This document shows positions 18,587-25,784 of a stretch of 39,149 nt of DNA, piece after piece. Position 1 is the stretch's first letter, and every line of letters begins with the position of its first letter. The notes beneath the pieces are model-generated. The model ran no database searches. It saw only the letters and a program-made list of their open reading frames with translations, and was not told the origin of the DNA. The stretch is from contig CALVVT010000027.1 in assembly GCA_944363935.1 (NCBI GenBank), forward strand, positions 1 through 39,149, given 5' to 3'. The position numbers and the translations under genes were made by a program. Source of the stretch: an uncultured Bacilli bacterium. GTDB lineage: Bacteria > Bacillota_I > Bacilli_A > RF39 > UBA660.

Positions 18587-20017
18587 ATGTCTAAAATTAT
18601 ATCAGTTTTTATTGGATTTTTAAATAGAATTAATAAAATTATTTGGAAATTTATCATTTTCTTATCTAAATTTATCAAAGTCGACGATGTTGTTATTAAT
18701 AATAAGCCTACTAATGAACGTTATAAACAATTTAAAGTTGACGAATCCCCTTTAATTGAACCTTTTATTAAAATAGAACATAAAGATTATAAAAAACTTA
18801 TTAAAGAAAATAATATCCAGCCTATTAAGCGCCGTGGTAAATCTAAAATTCCAGATAACGTCAAATGTCCTTGTTGCGATGCGCCTAAAGATTATCTCTA
18901 TGATAATACTGGTAAACAAACTCAATTTGAATGTAAAGTTTGTCGCCATATATTTTCAAATAATCCTCATAAACAGAAAGATGTTCTTTTAAAATGTCCT
19001 CACTGTGAACATCAGCTTACTTTAAGAAAGCAAAGAGCTGATTATGATGTTTATGTCTGTAAAAATAATAAATGTAGATACTATTTAAATAATTTGGCTA
19101 CTTTAACTTTATCTAATAAGAAAAAGTTTGAAGAAAATCCTACATTATTTAAACTTCATTACATATACCGTAAATTTCATATCTCCTTACCTGCCATAAC
19201 TAAAGACTATCGTGATTTTATCAAACAACCTGTTGACCTTTCTAAAATTCATTCTTCTGATTATGTTTTAGGTCTATGCCTAACTTATCATGTTAATTAT
19301 GGCCTTTCTTATAGACAAACTGCTTCCATTTTAAAAGATATTCATGAAGTCTATATTTCTTATAAAACTGTTGAAAATTACTGTAAATCTGTTTCTCCTA
19401 CTATTCAGGCCTTACTTGAGTTTTATCCTTATGAACTTTCTGACACTATTGCTGCCGATGAAACTTATATCAAGATATTAGGTAAAACAGCTTATATTTT
19501 TTTCTACTTTGATGCCATTAAGAAAATTGTTACTTCATATAGAGTTTTTGATAAAAGAGATTCCTTATCTTCTATCAAAGCTGCTTATTCTACTTTATCT
19601 AAATATGATAAACTTCCTGATAGTTTAAAAGTAATTTCTGATGGTAATCCTATTTATAATGTTGCCGTTCAGTATTGGTGCCAAAATGGGTTACCATTTA
19701 AATTACATCAGGTTATTGGGCTTACAAATCTTGACGAAACTTCCAAAGAATACCGCTCTCAAAAGCAAATTATTGAAAGATTTAATAGAACCTTAAAGTA
19801 TTATTACAAACCAAAAGGTGGTTTTTCGTCTTTAGATAATGCCAATAATTATATGGTTTTATTTGCTACTTACAACAATTTTTTAAGGCCTAATAAAGCT
19901 TTAAATTATAAAACTCCAGTAGAACTTGAAAAACTAGAAAATATTTCTAATATGCCAAATAAGTGGATTGAACTAATTAGGCTTGCTTGTAAGTTCGCTG
20001 CACCATATTCTGAATAA
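18587..20017 (+). CDS. DDE transposase with N-terminal zinc ribbons
   Basis: A 476-aa transposase. ATG 18587 is chosen for GAGG eight bases upstream; the frame stays open further upstream but reads poly-T. The N-terminal third has a basic, hydrophobic start, then paired zinc ribbons (CPCC...CKVC and CPHC...CKNNKC). The catalytic core resembles the IS6/IS240-type DDE domain: D291 in AADETYIKILGK, D352 in VISDGNPIYN and E397 in IIERFNRTLKYYYKPKGGF, spacing 60 and 44. IS6 enzymes are about half this length, so the family placement is tentative. All catalytic residues are intact, so it may be active. Confidence 0.88.
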   Translation: MSKIISVFIGFLNRINKIIWKFIIFLSKFIKVDDVVINNKPTNERYKQFKVDESPLIEPFIKIEHKDYKKLIKENNIQPIKRRGKSKIPDNVKCPCCDAPKDYLYDNTGKQTQFECKVCRHIFSNNPHKQKDVLLKCPHCEHQLTLRKQRADYDVYVCKNNKCRYYLNNLATLTLSNKKKFEENPTLFKLHYIYRKFHISLPAITKDYRDFIKQPVDLSKIHSSDYVLGLCLTYHVNYGLSYRQTASILKDIHEVYISYKTVENYCKSVSPTIQALLEFYPYELSDTIAADETYIKILGKTAYIFFYFDAIKKIVTSYRVFDKRDSLSSIKAAYSTLSKYDKLPDSLKVISDGNPIYNVAVQYWCQNGLPFKLHQVIGLTNLDETSKEYRSQKQIIERFNRTLKYYYKPKGGFSSLDNANNYMVLFATYNNFLRPNKALNYKTPVELEKLENISNMPNKWIELIRLACKFAAPYSE

Positions 20018-20100
20018 TTTTTAAAAAATTACCTTAAATACTTGTTTTCAGCATGCCTTTTTTTATTAATTCTATTGTCATAGATCATTTTTTTATATTT

Positions 20101-20122
20101 TCTTGATAGATTTATATCAAGA
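20101..20122 (+). terminator. probable transposase terminator
   Basis: TCTTGATA (20101-20108) pairs perfectly with TATCAAGA (20115-20122) around a 6-base loop and is followed by TTTT. It lies within the right part of the IS. Confidence 0.5.
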
Positions 20123-20185
20123 TTTTCGTCTTAATATCTTTTTCTTTTTGTATGTCTAGTTTTCCATAAAACTTTTCACACTATC

Positions 20186-20193
20186 AATATAGA
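20186..20193. repeat. target site duplication, right copy (AATATAGA)
   Basis: Directly follows the right inverted repeat of the insertion sequence and equals 18392-18399. Confidence 0.8.
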
Positions 20194-20206
20194 AATCTCT
20201 GATAAC

Positions 20207-20235
20207 ATTGTACCCTATTTTTTGGGTTTTGGCTA
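20207..20235 (-). promoter_or_regulatory. probable native dnaA promoter, displaced by the IS
   Basis: Minus-strand TAGCCA (20235-20230) and TACAAT (20212-20207), spacing 17. Removing the IS and one target copy puts this promoter about 35 bases upstream of the dnaA ATG, a normal leader. As the sequence stands the whole IS lies between promoter and gene. Confidence 0.5.
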
Positions 20236-20545
20236 GAAAAAACTGTGGAAAAGTAAAAAAAAAATTATCCACAGGCAAAAAATGTCGATTTTTGGTACTT
20301 TTTTAGAGTTTTCCACGATATTTGTGGATAAATAATTTATCCACTTTTGTTATTTAAAGTAAGTTATACACATATGTTTAAAAGTAGTTTTTTGATTATA
20401 AAATAAACGTTTTTTGGTGGTGGATAAGTATGTGTAAATAAGTGTTAGAACATAATTTCGTGTTGAAAAATAAGGGAAAATTTAAATGTAAAAAATACAG
20501 AAATTTATTTTTTAGAAATAATATTTGACAAAATGGCTTTTTATC
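20215..20545. promoter_or_regulatory. oriC: oriC, DnaA-box cluster and AT-rich region
   Basis: The region between the IS and rpmH holds seven boxes at zero or one mismatch: TGTGGAAAA (20244), TTATCCACA (20265, perfect), TTTTCCACG (20309, two mismatches), TGTGGATAA (20323, perfect), TTATCCACT (20337), TTATACACA (20364, fits TTATNCACA) and GGTGGATAA (20419). Very AT-rich sequence follows (20440-20545), a possible unwinding site. It lies where gene direction flips and next to rpmH, the usual place of oriC in Bacilli. Confidence 0.85.
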
Positions 20546-20553
20546 TATATAAT
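20525..20553 (+). promoter_or_regulatory. rpmH promoter
   Basis: TTGACA (20525-20530) and TATAAT (20548-20553), both perfect, 17 bases apart. It drives rpmH-rnpA-yidC-khpB. Confidence 0.9.
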
Positions 20554-20592
20554 TAATTAAGCAAGAAAAAAAAACGGAAGGAGTGAATATAA

Positions 20593-20715
20593 ATGAAAAG
20601 AACTTTTCAACCAAATAATCGTCGTAGAAGTAAGAAAATGGGCTTTTTTGCTAGAATGCAAACTAACGTAATAAAAAGAAGAAGAAAAAAAGGACGCAAA
20701 GTCTTAGCTCATTAA
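20593..20715 (+). CDS. rpmH: 50S ribosomal protein bL34
   Basis: A 40-residue basic protein starting [20 protein letters not shown] and ending [12 protein letters not shown]. This is bL34, a late-assembling protein of the large subunit. GGAAGGAG lies nine bases before the ATG. bL34 is usually 44-45 residues; the ARMKTKNGRKVLA middle is shortened here to ARMQTNVIK, so about four residues are missing. It is first in the rpmH-rnpA-yidC-khpB operon next to oriC. Confidence 0.97.
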   Translation: MKRTFQPNNRRRSKKMGFFARMQTNVIKRRRKKGRKVLAH

Positions 20716-20721
20716 AATAGT

Positions 20722-20745
20722 CACTGCGCGTGCAGTGGCTTTTAC
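20722..20745 (+). terminator. hairpin between rpmH and rnpA, partial terminator
   Basis: CACTGC (20722-20727) pairs with GCAGTG (20732-20737) with a 4-base loop, followed by GCTTTTACTTT. It could reduce rnpA transcription relative to the abundant ribosomal protein message, or mark processing. Confidence 0.5.
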
Positions 20746-20758
20746 TTTAGGTGATAGT

Positions 20759-21103
20759 ATGAAAAAAATAAACATTCTTAAAAACAGTCGTGATTTTACG
20801 CGAATTATTAAAAGTTTTAAATCTGTTAAATATAAAGATTATATTATTTATGTGGAAAAAAAAGAGCCTGATGTTTATAAGTTTGGATTTTCAGTAGGTA
20901 AAAAGATAGGTAATGCTGTTACTCGTAATAAAATAAAAAGACAATTAAAGAATATACTTGATAAAAAAAGGTTTAAAAATAACTTTAATTGTGTTATTAT
21001 TGTTGGTAGAGGAATATTAGAGCGTTCCTTTGCTGAAAGAGAAGAGAATTTAATAAAAATTTTAACAAAATTAGATTTAATAAAGGAGCATGATGATGAA
21101 TAA
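20759..21103 (+). CDS. rnpA: ribonuclease P protein component
   Basis: A 114-aa basic protein that assists RNase P RNA in maturing tRNA 5' ends. Family features are MKKINILKNSRDFTRIIKS at the start and the FSVGKKIGNAVTRNKIKRQLKN signature (RNR region). ATG 20759 is used because AGGTGAT lies four bases upstream and it matches the family start; a GTG at 20735 lies in the hairpin and adds eight residues. Its end overlaps yidC. Confidence 0.95.
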   Translation: MKKINILKNSRDFTRIIKSFKSVKYKDYIIYVEKKEPDVYKFGFSVGKKIGNAVTRNKIKRQLKNILDKKRFKNNFNCVIIVGRGILERSFAEREENLIKILTKLDLIKEHDDE

Positions 21104-22088
21104 GAAAATATTACTTATATTAGTTTTATTAATTACTTCTTTGACTTTAACTGGTTGTACAACTTGGTTAAAAGACGATAAAGGAGCAATTGTTCAGGAA
21201 CCTTCAACTGGGCAAAATTTAGCGGAAAACATTTTATGTCAGCCGCAAGATAAAAATGTTATCAAAACATATGAAAAAAATGATGTTAAAGTAGAGGATT
21301 TACCTAGTTGTTCTGAATTTACTCCAGCTGATGGTGGCTATGAAGGCATTTGGAGTACTGTTTTTATTAAACCTTTAAGCTGGCTGATAATTCAAATAGG
21401 GGAGATTCTTAAAAATTATGGCCTTGCGATTATTGTTGTTACTTTAATTATTCGGTTAATTATTTTTCCAATCAGTAAAAAATCAGCAATGCAATCTGAA
21501 AATATGCAGGCTGCCCAGAAAGATTTACAAAAATTAGAAAGTAAATATCGAAACAAACAATCTCAAGAAGAACAGATGTTAAAAGCTCAAGAAATGTTAG
21601 CTATTTATAAAAAATACAATATAAATCCAATGTCAGGTTGTTTATTTGCCTTTATTCAAATGCCATTATTCTTTGCCTTTTTAGAGAGTTTAAACAGAAT
21701 TCCTGCGGTATTTGAAGGTACTTTATTAGGCTTTAATTTAGGAACAAGTCCATTTAATGCGATATTTGGCGATGGTTTTAGTTTTAGTAATTTTACAGCT
21801 TCATTTAGTAGTGGTGATATTTTATACTTATTATTACCAATTATGGTTGGGGCTGCGACATTTTTCTCATTTAAGCTTAATTCGGGTTTAAATCAAACAG
21901 TTCCAGATCAAGCTAAACAAATGAAAATGATGATGAATATTCTTTTAGTATTTATTATTATCGCATCATTTACGATGTCAACAAGTATTATTATATACTG
22001 GATAACTGGTAGTTTATTTACAATTATCCAAAGTGCGTTGTTAAGGAGGCATAAACATGCAGGTAGTAACAAAGGAAGCAAAAAATAA
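21096..22088 (+). CDS. yidC: membrane protein insertase YidC/OxaA
   Basis: About 330 aa. A lipoprotein signal peptide, MNKKILLILVLLITSLTLTGC, gives a lipidated Cys21; Lgt is encoded in this window. The OxaA core follows, beginning near the GLAIIVVTLIIRLIIFPISK helix with its conserved Arg in the groove, then MSGCLFAFIQMPLFFAFLESL, and ends in a basic tail. Three ATGs lie in a row; the third (21096) has the best distance to AAAGGAG. It overlaps rnpA before and khpB after. It inserts membrane proteins with or without SecYEG. Confidence 0.94.
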   Translation: MNKKILLILVLLITSLTLTGCTTWLKDDKGAIVQEPSTGQNLAENILCQPQDKNVIKTYEKNDVKVEDLPSCSEFTPADGGYEGIWSTVFIKPLSWLIIQIGEILKNYGLAIIVVTLIIRLIIFPISKKSAMQSENMQAAQKDLQKLESKYRNKQSQEEQMLKAQEMLAIYKKYNINPMSGCLFAFIQMPLFFAFLESLNRIPAVFEGTLLGFNLGTSPFNAIFGDGFSFSNFTASFSSGDILYLLLPIMVGAATFFSFKLNSGLNQTVPDQAKQMKMMMNILLVFIIIASFTMSTSIIIYWITGSLFTIIQSALLRRHKHAGSNKGSKK

Positions 22089-22662
22089 GGAGGAAGCTTT
22101 AAATAAAGCTTTAGCAGAATTAAATGCTCGAGAACAAGAAGTATTTTATACTTTTTTAGAGCCAGAAGGACATTTATTTAAAAAAGAAAAAGTAACTGCG
22201 ATAACTAAATACGGGGTTAAAGAGTTTATAAAAGATTATTTAACAAATCTTGCTCATTTAATGAGTACGAAGTTTGAAATTGAGTTTAAAGAAAATGATT
22301 ATGGTTTTAATGTTATGATTATGACGGACGATAATGGTATATTTATTGGAAAAAATGGTAAAAATTTAGAATGTTTACAACTTTTATTAAGACAAACTGT
22401 TAATAATATCGGACCTTTTAATCTGAAAGTAAATTTAGATATATCTGATTATAAAGCGCATAAAGAACGGCAGTTCGAAGGTGAAATAAAACATATTGCT
22501 AGTGTAGTTAACCGAACTAAAGTAGATGCGAAATTAGATCCTATGAATTCTTATAAACGAAGACTTGTACATAATGTTGTTTCTAAATTTCCTAATTTAA
22601 TTACTCAAAGTGAAGGGGAAGAACCTAATCGTTATGTAGTTATCCAATATCACAAAAATTAA
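22057..22662 (+). CDS. khpB: RNA-binding protein KhpB (Jag/EloR)
   Basis: A 201-aa protein with Jag-N (EALNKALAELNAREQEV), KH (GIFIGKNGKNLECLQLLLRQ) and R3H (RRLVH, then SEGEEPNRYVVI) domains. In streptococci and lactobacilli KhpB with KhpA binds RNA and controls cell elongation. AAGGAGG precedes the ATG, inside the end of yidC (32-base overlap). It ends the rpmH operon. Confidence 0.94.
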   Translation: MQVVTKEAKNKEEALNKALAELNAREQEVFYTFLEPEGHLFKKEKVTAITKYGVKEFIKDYLTNLAHLMSTKFEIEFKENDYGFNVMIMTDDNGIFIGKNGKNLECLQLLLRQTVNNIGPFNLKVNLDISDYKAHKERQFEGEIKHIASVVNRTKVDAKLDPMNSYKRRLVHNVVSKFPNLITQSEGEEPNRYVVIQYHKN

Positions 22663-22688
22663 AAAAGATACCCAAACGTATCTTTTTT
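22661..22688 (+). terminator. khpB/rpmH operon terminator
   Basis: AAAAAAGATAC (22661-22671) with GTATCTTTTTT (22678-22688), 11 bp, loop of six. It overlaps the khpB stop codon. Confidence 0.85.
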
Positions 22689-22961
22689 AGTATTTAAATT
22701 AGAGGAAAAATATGTTATGAGAAATAAGTATAGTATATAGTATTTATTATAATAATAGATAAAGGAGTAATGAACTTGAAGTTCAATGATATATATATGA
22801 TATAATTTATGTGGAAAAAAATTCGTACACATAGTTAACATATCTTTCCTCGTAATTAAAATATCATATTTTTTATTTTTTTTCAAGGACATTTAAATTG
22901 GAATTTATTAGTTAAAAACATTTTAATAATAGGGTATTTACGCTATCATTTATATTTTTTC
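22689..22961 (+). other. intergenic region with a promoter and possible short transcript
   Basis: An extended -10, TGATATAAT (22798-22806), with a TTGAAG 19 bases upstream would start transcription near 22813. An AAAATA-TCA-TATTTT stem and T run at 22858-22880 could end it, giving a transcript of about 60-70 nt. A DnaA-box-like TGTGGAAAA (22810) touches the start. An 11-codon frame with AAAGGAG (22770-22805) overlaps the promoter. I see no conserved RNA family. Confidence 0.3.
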
Positions 22962-22990
22962 TTGACTAATTTATCTTCATTTATTAAAAT
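22962..22990 (+). promoter_or_regulatory. promoter of HD protein-mnmE
   Basis: TTGACT (22962-22967) and TAAAAT (22985-22990) 17 bases apart. The predicted transcription start (about 22997) is downstream of ATG 22991, which supports ATG 23012 as the start of the next gene. Confidence 0.75.
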
Positions 22991-23011
22991 ATGTTTAGAA
23001 ATGAGGCGTTT

Positions 23012-23551
23012 ATGAAAAAAGATATAACTAAAGAGGTAATAAATGATAAGGAATATATGGATATTGTATTAGATATTCTTTATAGTCCAGAATTTAAAGC
23101 CAGAAAAAAATGGCAACATCATGAAAATTGTTCTTTATATGAAAATTGTTTAGCGGTTTCTTATTTAGCTTACAAAACAGCCAAAAAAAGAGGATGGCGC
23201 TATAAAGATGCCGCAATTGGTGGACTTCTCCATGATTTTTATTATCAGCCTTGGCAAGATAATTTAGATAAGAAAGTTCCTTTTTTTAAACAACATGGTT
23301 TTGTTCATGCGAAAGAAGCATTAGAAAATTCGCGGAAACATTTTCCCCAGTATCTTAATCCAGTAGTGGAAAACATAATTTTAAGACATATGTTTCCGTT
23401 AAATATAGTTCCGCCTAAATATAAAGAAGGCTGGCTTATAACTTATATTGATAAAAAAGTATCAATGGATGTTGTCGTTAATATAAAAGCTTTACCTAAA
23501 TATTTAGGACTCGCAAGATTTTTTAATAAATTTAAAAAGAAGGTGAAATAA
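23012..23551 (+). CDS. HD-domain family hydrolase
   Basis: A 179-aa protein with a compact HD metal-binding fold: WQHHENCSLYENCLAVSYLAY provides the first His, GGLLHDFYYQPWQ the HD pair, VHAKEALEN and VENIILRHMFPLN later His residues, and ITYIDKKVSMD the final Asp. HD proteins of this size are often nucleotide or phosphate-ester hydrolases; the substrate is unknown. GAGG precedes ATG 23012. Its TAA overlaps the mnmE ATG (TAATG), so the two are coupled, suggesting a housekeeping rather than mobile role. Confidence 0.82.
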   Translation: MKKDITKEVINDKEYMDIVLDILYSPEFKARKKWQHHENCSLYENCLAVSYLAYKTAKKRGWRYKDAAIGGLLHDFYYQPWQDNLDKKVPFFKQHGFVHAKEALENSRKHFPQYLNPVVENIILRHMFPLNIVPPKYKEGWLITYIDKKVSMDVVVNIKALPKYLGLARFFNKFKKKVK

Positions 23552-24900
23552 TGGATACAACTATAGCGGCAATTTCAACTGCCCAAGGAATAGGGGCGAT
23601 ATCAATAATTAGAGTAAGTGGTAAAGATGCTTTTAAAATTGTTTCAAAAATATTTAGTAATAAAAATTTTAAAGATGCTCCCAGTCATACTATTCATTAT
23701 GGATATATTGTGGATAATGGCGAAAAAATAGACGAAGTTTTAGTGACAAAAATGTGTAGTCCTAAAACCTTTACTACCGAAGATATTGCGGAAATAAATG
23801 CTCATGGTGGGATAACAACAACTAATAAAATATTAGAATTATTATTAACTAATGGCTGTGAACTTGCTACTCCTGGTGAATTTACTAAAAGAGCTTTTTT
23901 AAACGGGAGAATTGATTTAACAGAAGCCGAGGGAATAATGGATTTAATTAACTCTAAAACGCCTGAAGCAAGAGAGATGGCTTTAAATCAAGTTCAAGGT
24001 AAAGTATCTAATTTAATTACTGATTTAAGAGACGATTTAGCTAGTATAATTGCCAATATTGAAGTTAATATTGATTATCCTGAATATGAAGATATTGAAG
24101 AAATGACAACGTTAAAAATCAAAGAAAAATTAGGTTTATTAAAGACTAAAATAAATAAAATATTAAAACAAAGTAATACTGGAGAAATATTAAAAACAGG
24201 AATTAAAACGGCAATAATTGGCCGGCCAAATGTTGGGAAGAGTAGTATTTTAAATTGTTTAGTAGGGGAAGAAAAAGCTATTGTAACTTCTATTCAGGGA
24301 ACAACTAGAGATAGTATTGAAGCTAGTGTAGTTATTGATAATATTATTTTAAATTTAATTGATACTGCGGGTATTAGAGAAACTGAAGATTTAGTTGAAA
24401 GTATTGGGGCTAAAAAAAGTTTAAAAATAATAGACGAAGTTGATTTAGTTTTATTTGTTGTCAATTATAATGAAAAATTAACTTTAGAAGATAAAAAAAT
24501 ATTAGCTAAATTACAAGATAAAAACTATATTACTATTGTCAATAAAGCTGATTTAGAAAAACATATCGACGATGAGAATTTAAAAAACAAAGTATATGTT
24601 AGTGCCTTAAAAGACGAAAATATTGAAGGAATAGGAGAAAAGGTTAAAGAATTATTTAATCTAGAACAAATAGAAACAAGTGATTTAACTTATTTAACCG
24701 GGGCGAGAAATAAAGCTATATTAAATAAAGTTCTTAAAAGTATTAGTGATGTTGAAACAGGAGTTAAAAATAATTATCCAATCGATATGATTGAAATAGA
24801 TTTAAGAAATATTTGGAATTTACTTGGTGAAATTACCGGTGAAACTTATGACGAAGAATTACTAGATCAATTATTTTCAAGATTTTGTGTTGGTAAATAA
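23551..24900 (+). CDS. mnmE: tRNA modification GTPase MnmE
   Basis: A 449-aa GTPase that with MnmG installs the cmnm5 group on wobble uridine 34. The N-terminal formyl-THF-binding domain starts DTTIAAISTAQGIGAISIIR. The G domain has G1 GRPNVGKSS, G2 TTRD, G3 DTAGI and G4 NKAD. The C-terminal motif is FCVGK, where FCIGK with its essential Cys is usual. MnmG lies two genes downstream. Confidence 0.97.
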   Translation: MDTTIAAISTAQGIGAISIIRVSGKDAFKIVSKIFSNKNFKDAPSHTIHYGYIVDNGEKIDEVLVTKMCSPKTFTTEDIAEINAHGGITTTNKILELLLTNGCELATPGEFTKRAFLNGRIDLTEAEGIMDLINSKTPEAREMALNQVQGKVSNLITDLRDDLASIIANIEVNIDYPEYEDIEEMTTLKIKEKLGLLKTKINKILKQSNTGEILKTGIKTAIIGRPNVGKSSILNCLVGEEKAIVTSIQGTTRDSIEASVVIDNIILNLIDTAGIRETEDLVESIGAKKSLKIIDEVDLVLFVVNYNEKLTLEDKKILAKLQDKNYITIVNKADLEKHIDDENLKNKVYVSALKDENIEGIGEKVKELFNLEQIETSDLTYLTGARNKAILNKVLKSISDVETGVKNNYPIDMIEIDLRNIWNLLGEITGETYDEELLDQLFSRFCVGK

Positions 24901-24943
24901 AAACTTCTAAAATCTTTATAAAACAAGATTAAGGAGTTTTTTT
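24901..24943 (+). terminator. mnmE terminator
   Basis: AAACTTCT and AATCTT pair with AAGATT and AGGAGTTT (one G-T pair) followed by a run of seven Ts. Confidence 0.7.
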
Positions 24944-24973
24944 GTCTTTAAAACTAAATTCCTAGAATTTTAC

Positions 24974-25002
24974 TTGCTGATAGCGAGTAGGTATGATATA
25001 AT
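24974..25002 (+). promoter_or_regulatory. promoter of the DUF4234-mnmG-rsmG group
   Basis: TTGCTG (24974-24979), 17 bases, then TATAAT (24997-25002) with an extended TGA just before it. Confidence 0.8.
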
Positions 25003-25020
25003 TTAATCAAGGAGGTTAGT

Positions 25021-25374
25021 ATGGTTAAGGAGAGAAATATTGTTTTATGCATTATCTTCAGTATTATTACTTGCGGAATATATTATATATATTGGTTTGT
25101 AAGTTTAACTGACGATGTACGAGTTATTAATAAAAATTCTACTCTTTCCGGTGTTAAGTCATTTTTATTTTCATTAATTACTTGTGGTATTTATGGATTT
25201 TATTGGGCTTATAAAATGGGGAAAAACGTTTCAGAAATTCAAGTTAGCCGTGGTAGAGTAGCATCAGATAATTCAGTTTTATATGTTGTTCTAGCAATAT
25301 TTGGATTACAAATTGTTAATGTGTGCATTATTCAGTCTGAAGTAAATGAAGCCACTAAAATAGAAAGTGTATAA
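25021..25374 (+). CDS. DUF4234-like small membrane protein
   Basis: A 117-aa protein with three membrane segments. Two copies of a short motif, CIIFSIITCGIYYIYWF and LFSLITCGIYGFYWAYKMG, form an internal duplication typical of DUF4234, and a third segment lies near residue 90. AAGGAGG precedes the ATG. The function is unknown. It is first in a unit with a DUF2752-like gene and mnmG. Confidence 0.75.
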   Translation: MVKERNIVLCIIFSIITCGIYYIYWFVSLTDDVRVINKNSTLSGVKSFLFSLITCGIYGFYWAYKMGKNVSEIQVSRGRVASDNSVLYVVLAIFGLQIVNVCIIQSEVNEATKIESV

Positions 25375-25398
25375 TTTTTAATTATATTCTTTTTTTCT

Positions 25399-25773
25399 AT
25401 GGCTTATAAATTAATTATTGTTATTCTTTTTATTTTATATTTGATATTTTATAAAATAACAGGCTTCGCGGTATTTTGTCCTTTTCATGAACTAACTTCT
25501 TTATATTGTCCGGGATGTGGGATAACAAGAATGTTTACTTCTATTCTAGGACTAGATTTTTATAGTGCTTTTCGGTATAATAGTTTAGTCTTTATTTTAC
25601 TTATTTTAACTATTTTATTTAATATTATTAAATTTATAAGTTTAAAATTAAATAAAGAAAATTTTTTTACCAAAAAAATCGATAATAAAATATGGATATT
25701 TATTTTAATAATAGTTTTAATATATGGCGTTTTAAGAAATATTTTTCCTATTTTAGGTCCATATATTGTTTAG
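25399..25773 (+). CDS. DUF2752-like membrane protein
   Basis: A 124-aa protein with three or four hydrophobic helices and the DUF2752 signature CPFHELTSLYCPGCGITRM followed by AFRYNSLVF. The family is membrane-bound and of unknown role, with a paired-Cys motif that could bind metal or be redox active. There is no evident ribosome binding site before ATG 25399, so the start is uncertain. mnmG starts 12 bases after its stop. Confidence 0.78.
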   Translation: MAYKLIIVILFILYLIFYKITGFAVFCPFHELTSLYCPGCGITRMFTSILGLDFYSAFRYNSLVFILLILTILFNIIKFISLKLNKENFFTKKIDNKIWIFILIIVLIYGVLRNIFPILGPYIV

Positions 25774-25784
25774 GAAGTGATAAA

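Larger units (their letters stand above)
18400..20185 (+). mobile_element. insertion sequence of 1786 bp, DDE type, 8-bp target duplication
   Basis: The ends are imperfect inverted repeats: left GGTAGTGTGAATAGTTT (18400-18416), right end read inward GATAGTGTGAAAAGTTT (20185-20169), two mismatches in 17. Both ends are flanked by AATATAGA. Inside is one transposase gene on the plus strand. The left end also has an internal inverted copy, ACACTACC at 18420-18427, which pairs with GGTAGTGT (18400-18407) and forms a hairpin that would be in the leader of any message entering dnaA from the IS. The 200 bases before the transposase and the 168 after it contain only ends, poly-T tracts and a terminator-like stem (20101-20122). 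Confidence 0.88.

Noticed and set aside
20396-20614. 72-aa minus-strand ORF across oriC and rpmH
   Set aside because: It overlaps the DnaA boxes, the rpmH promoter and rpmH in antisense, with no family resemblance.
22659-22892. 77-aa minus-strand ORF
   Set aside because: It runs through the khpB terminator and two promoters, is mostly Tyr/Ile/Phe from AT-rich DNA, and has no ribosome binding site or recognisable motif.
25692-25784. Longer MnmG N-terminus from ATG 25692
   Set aside because: These codons lie inside the DUF2752-like gene in another frame; MnmG homology begins at GTG 25785, which has a ribosome binding site.
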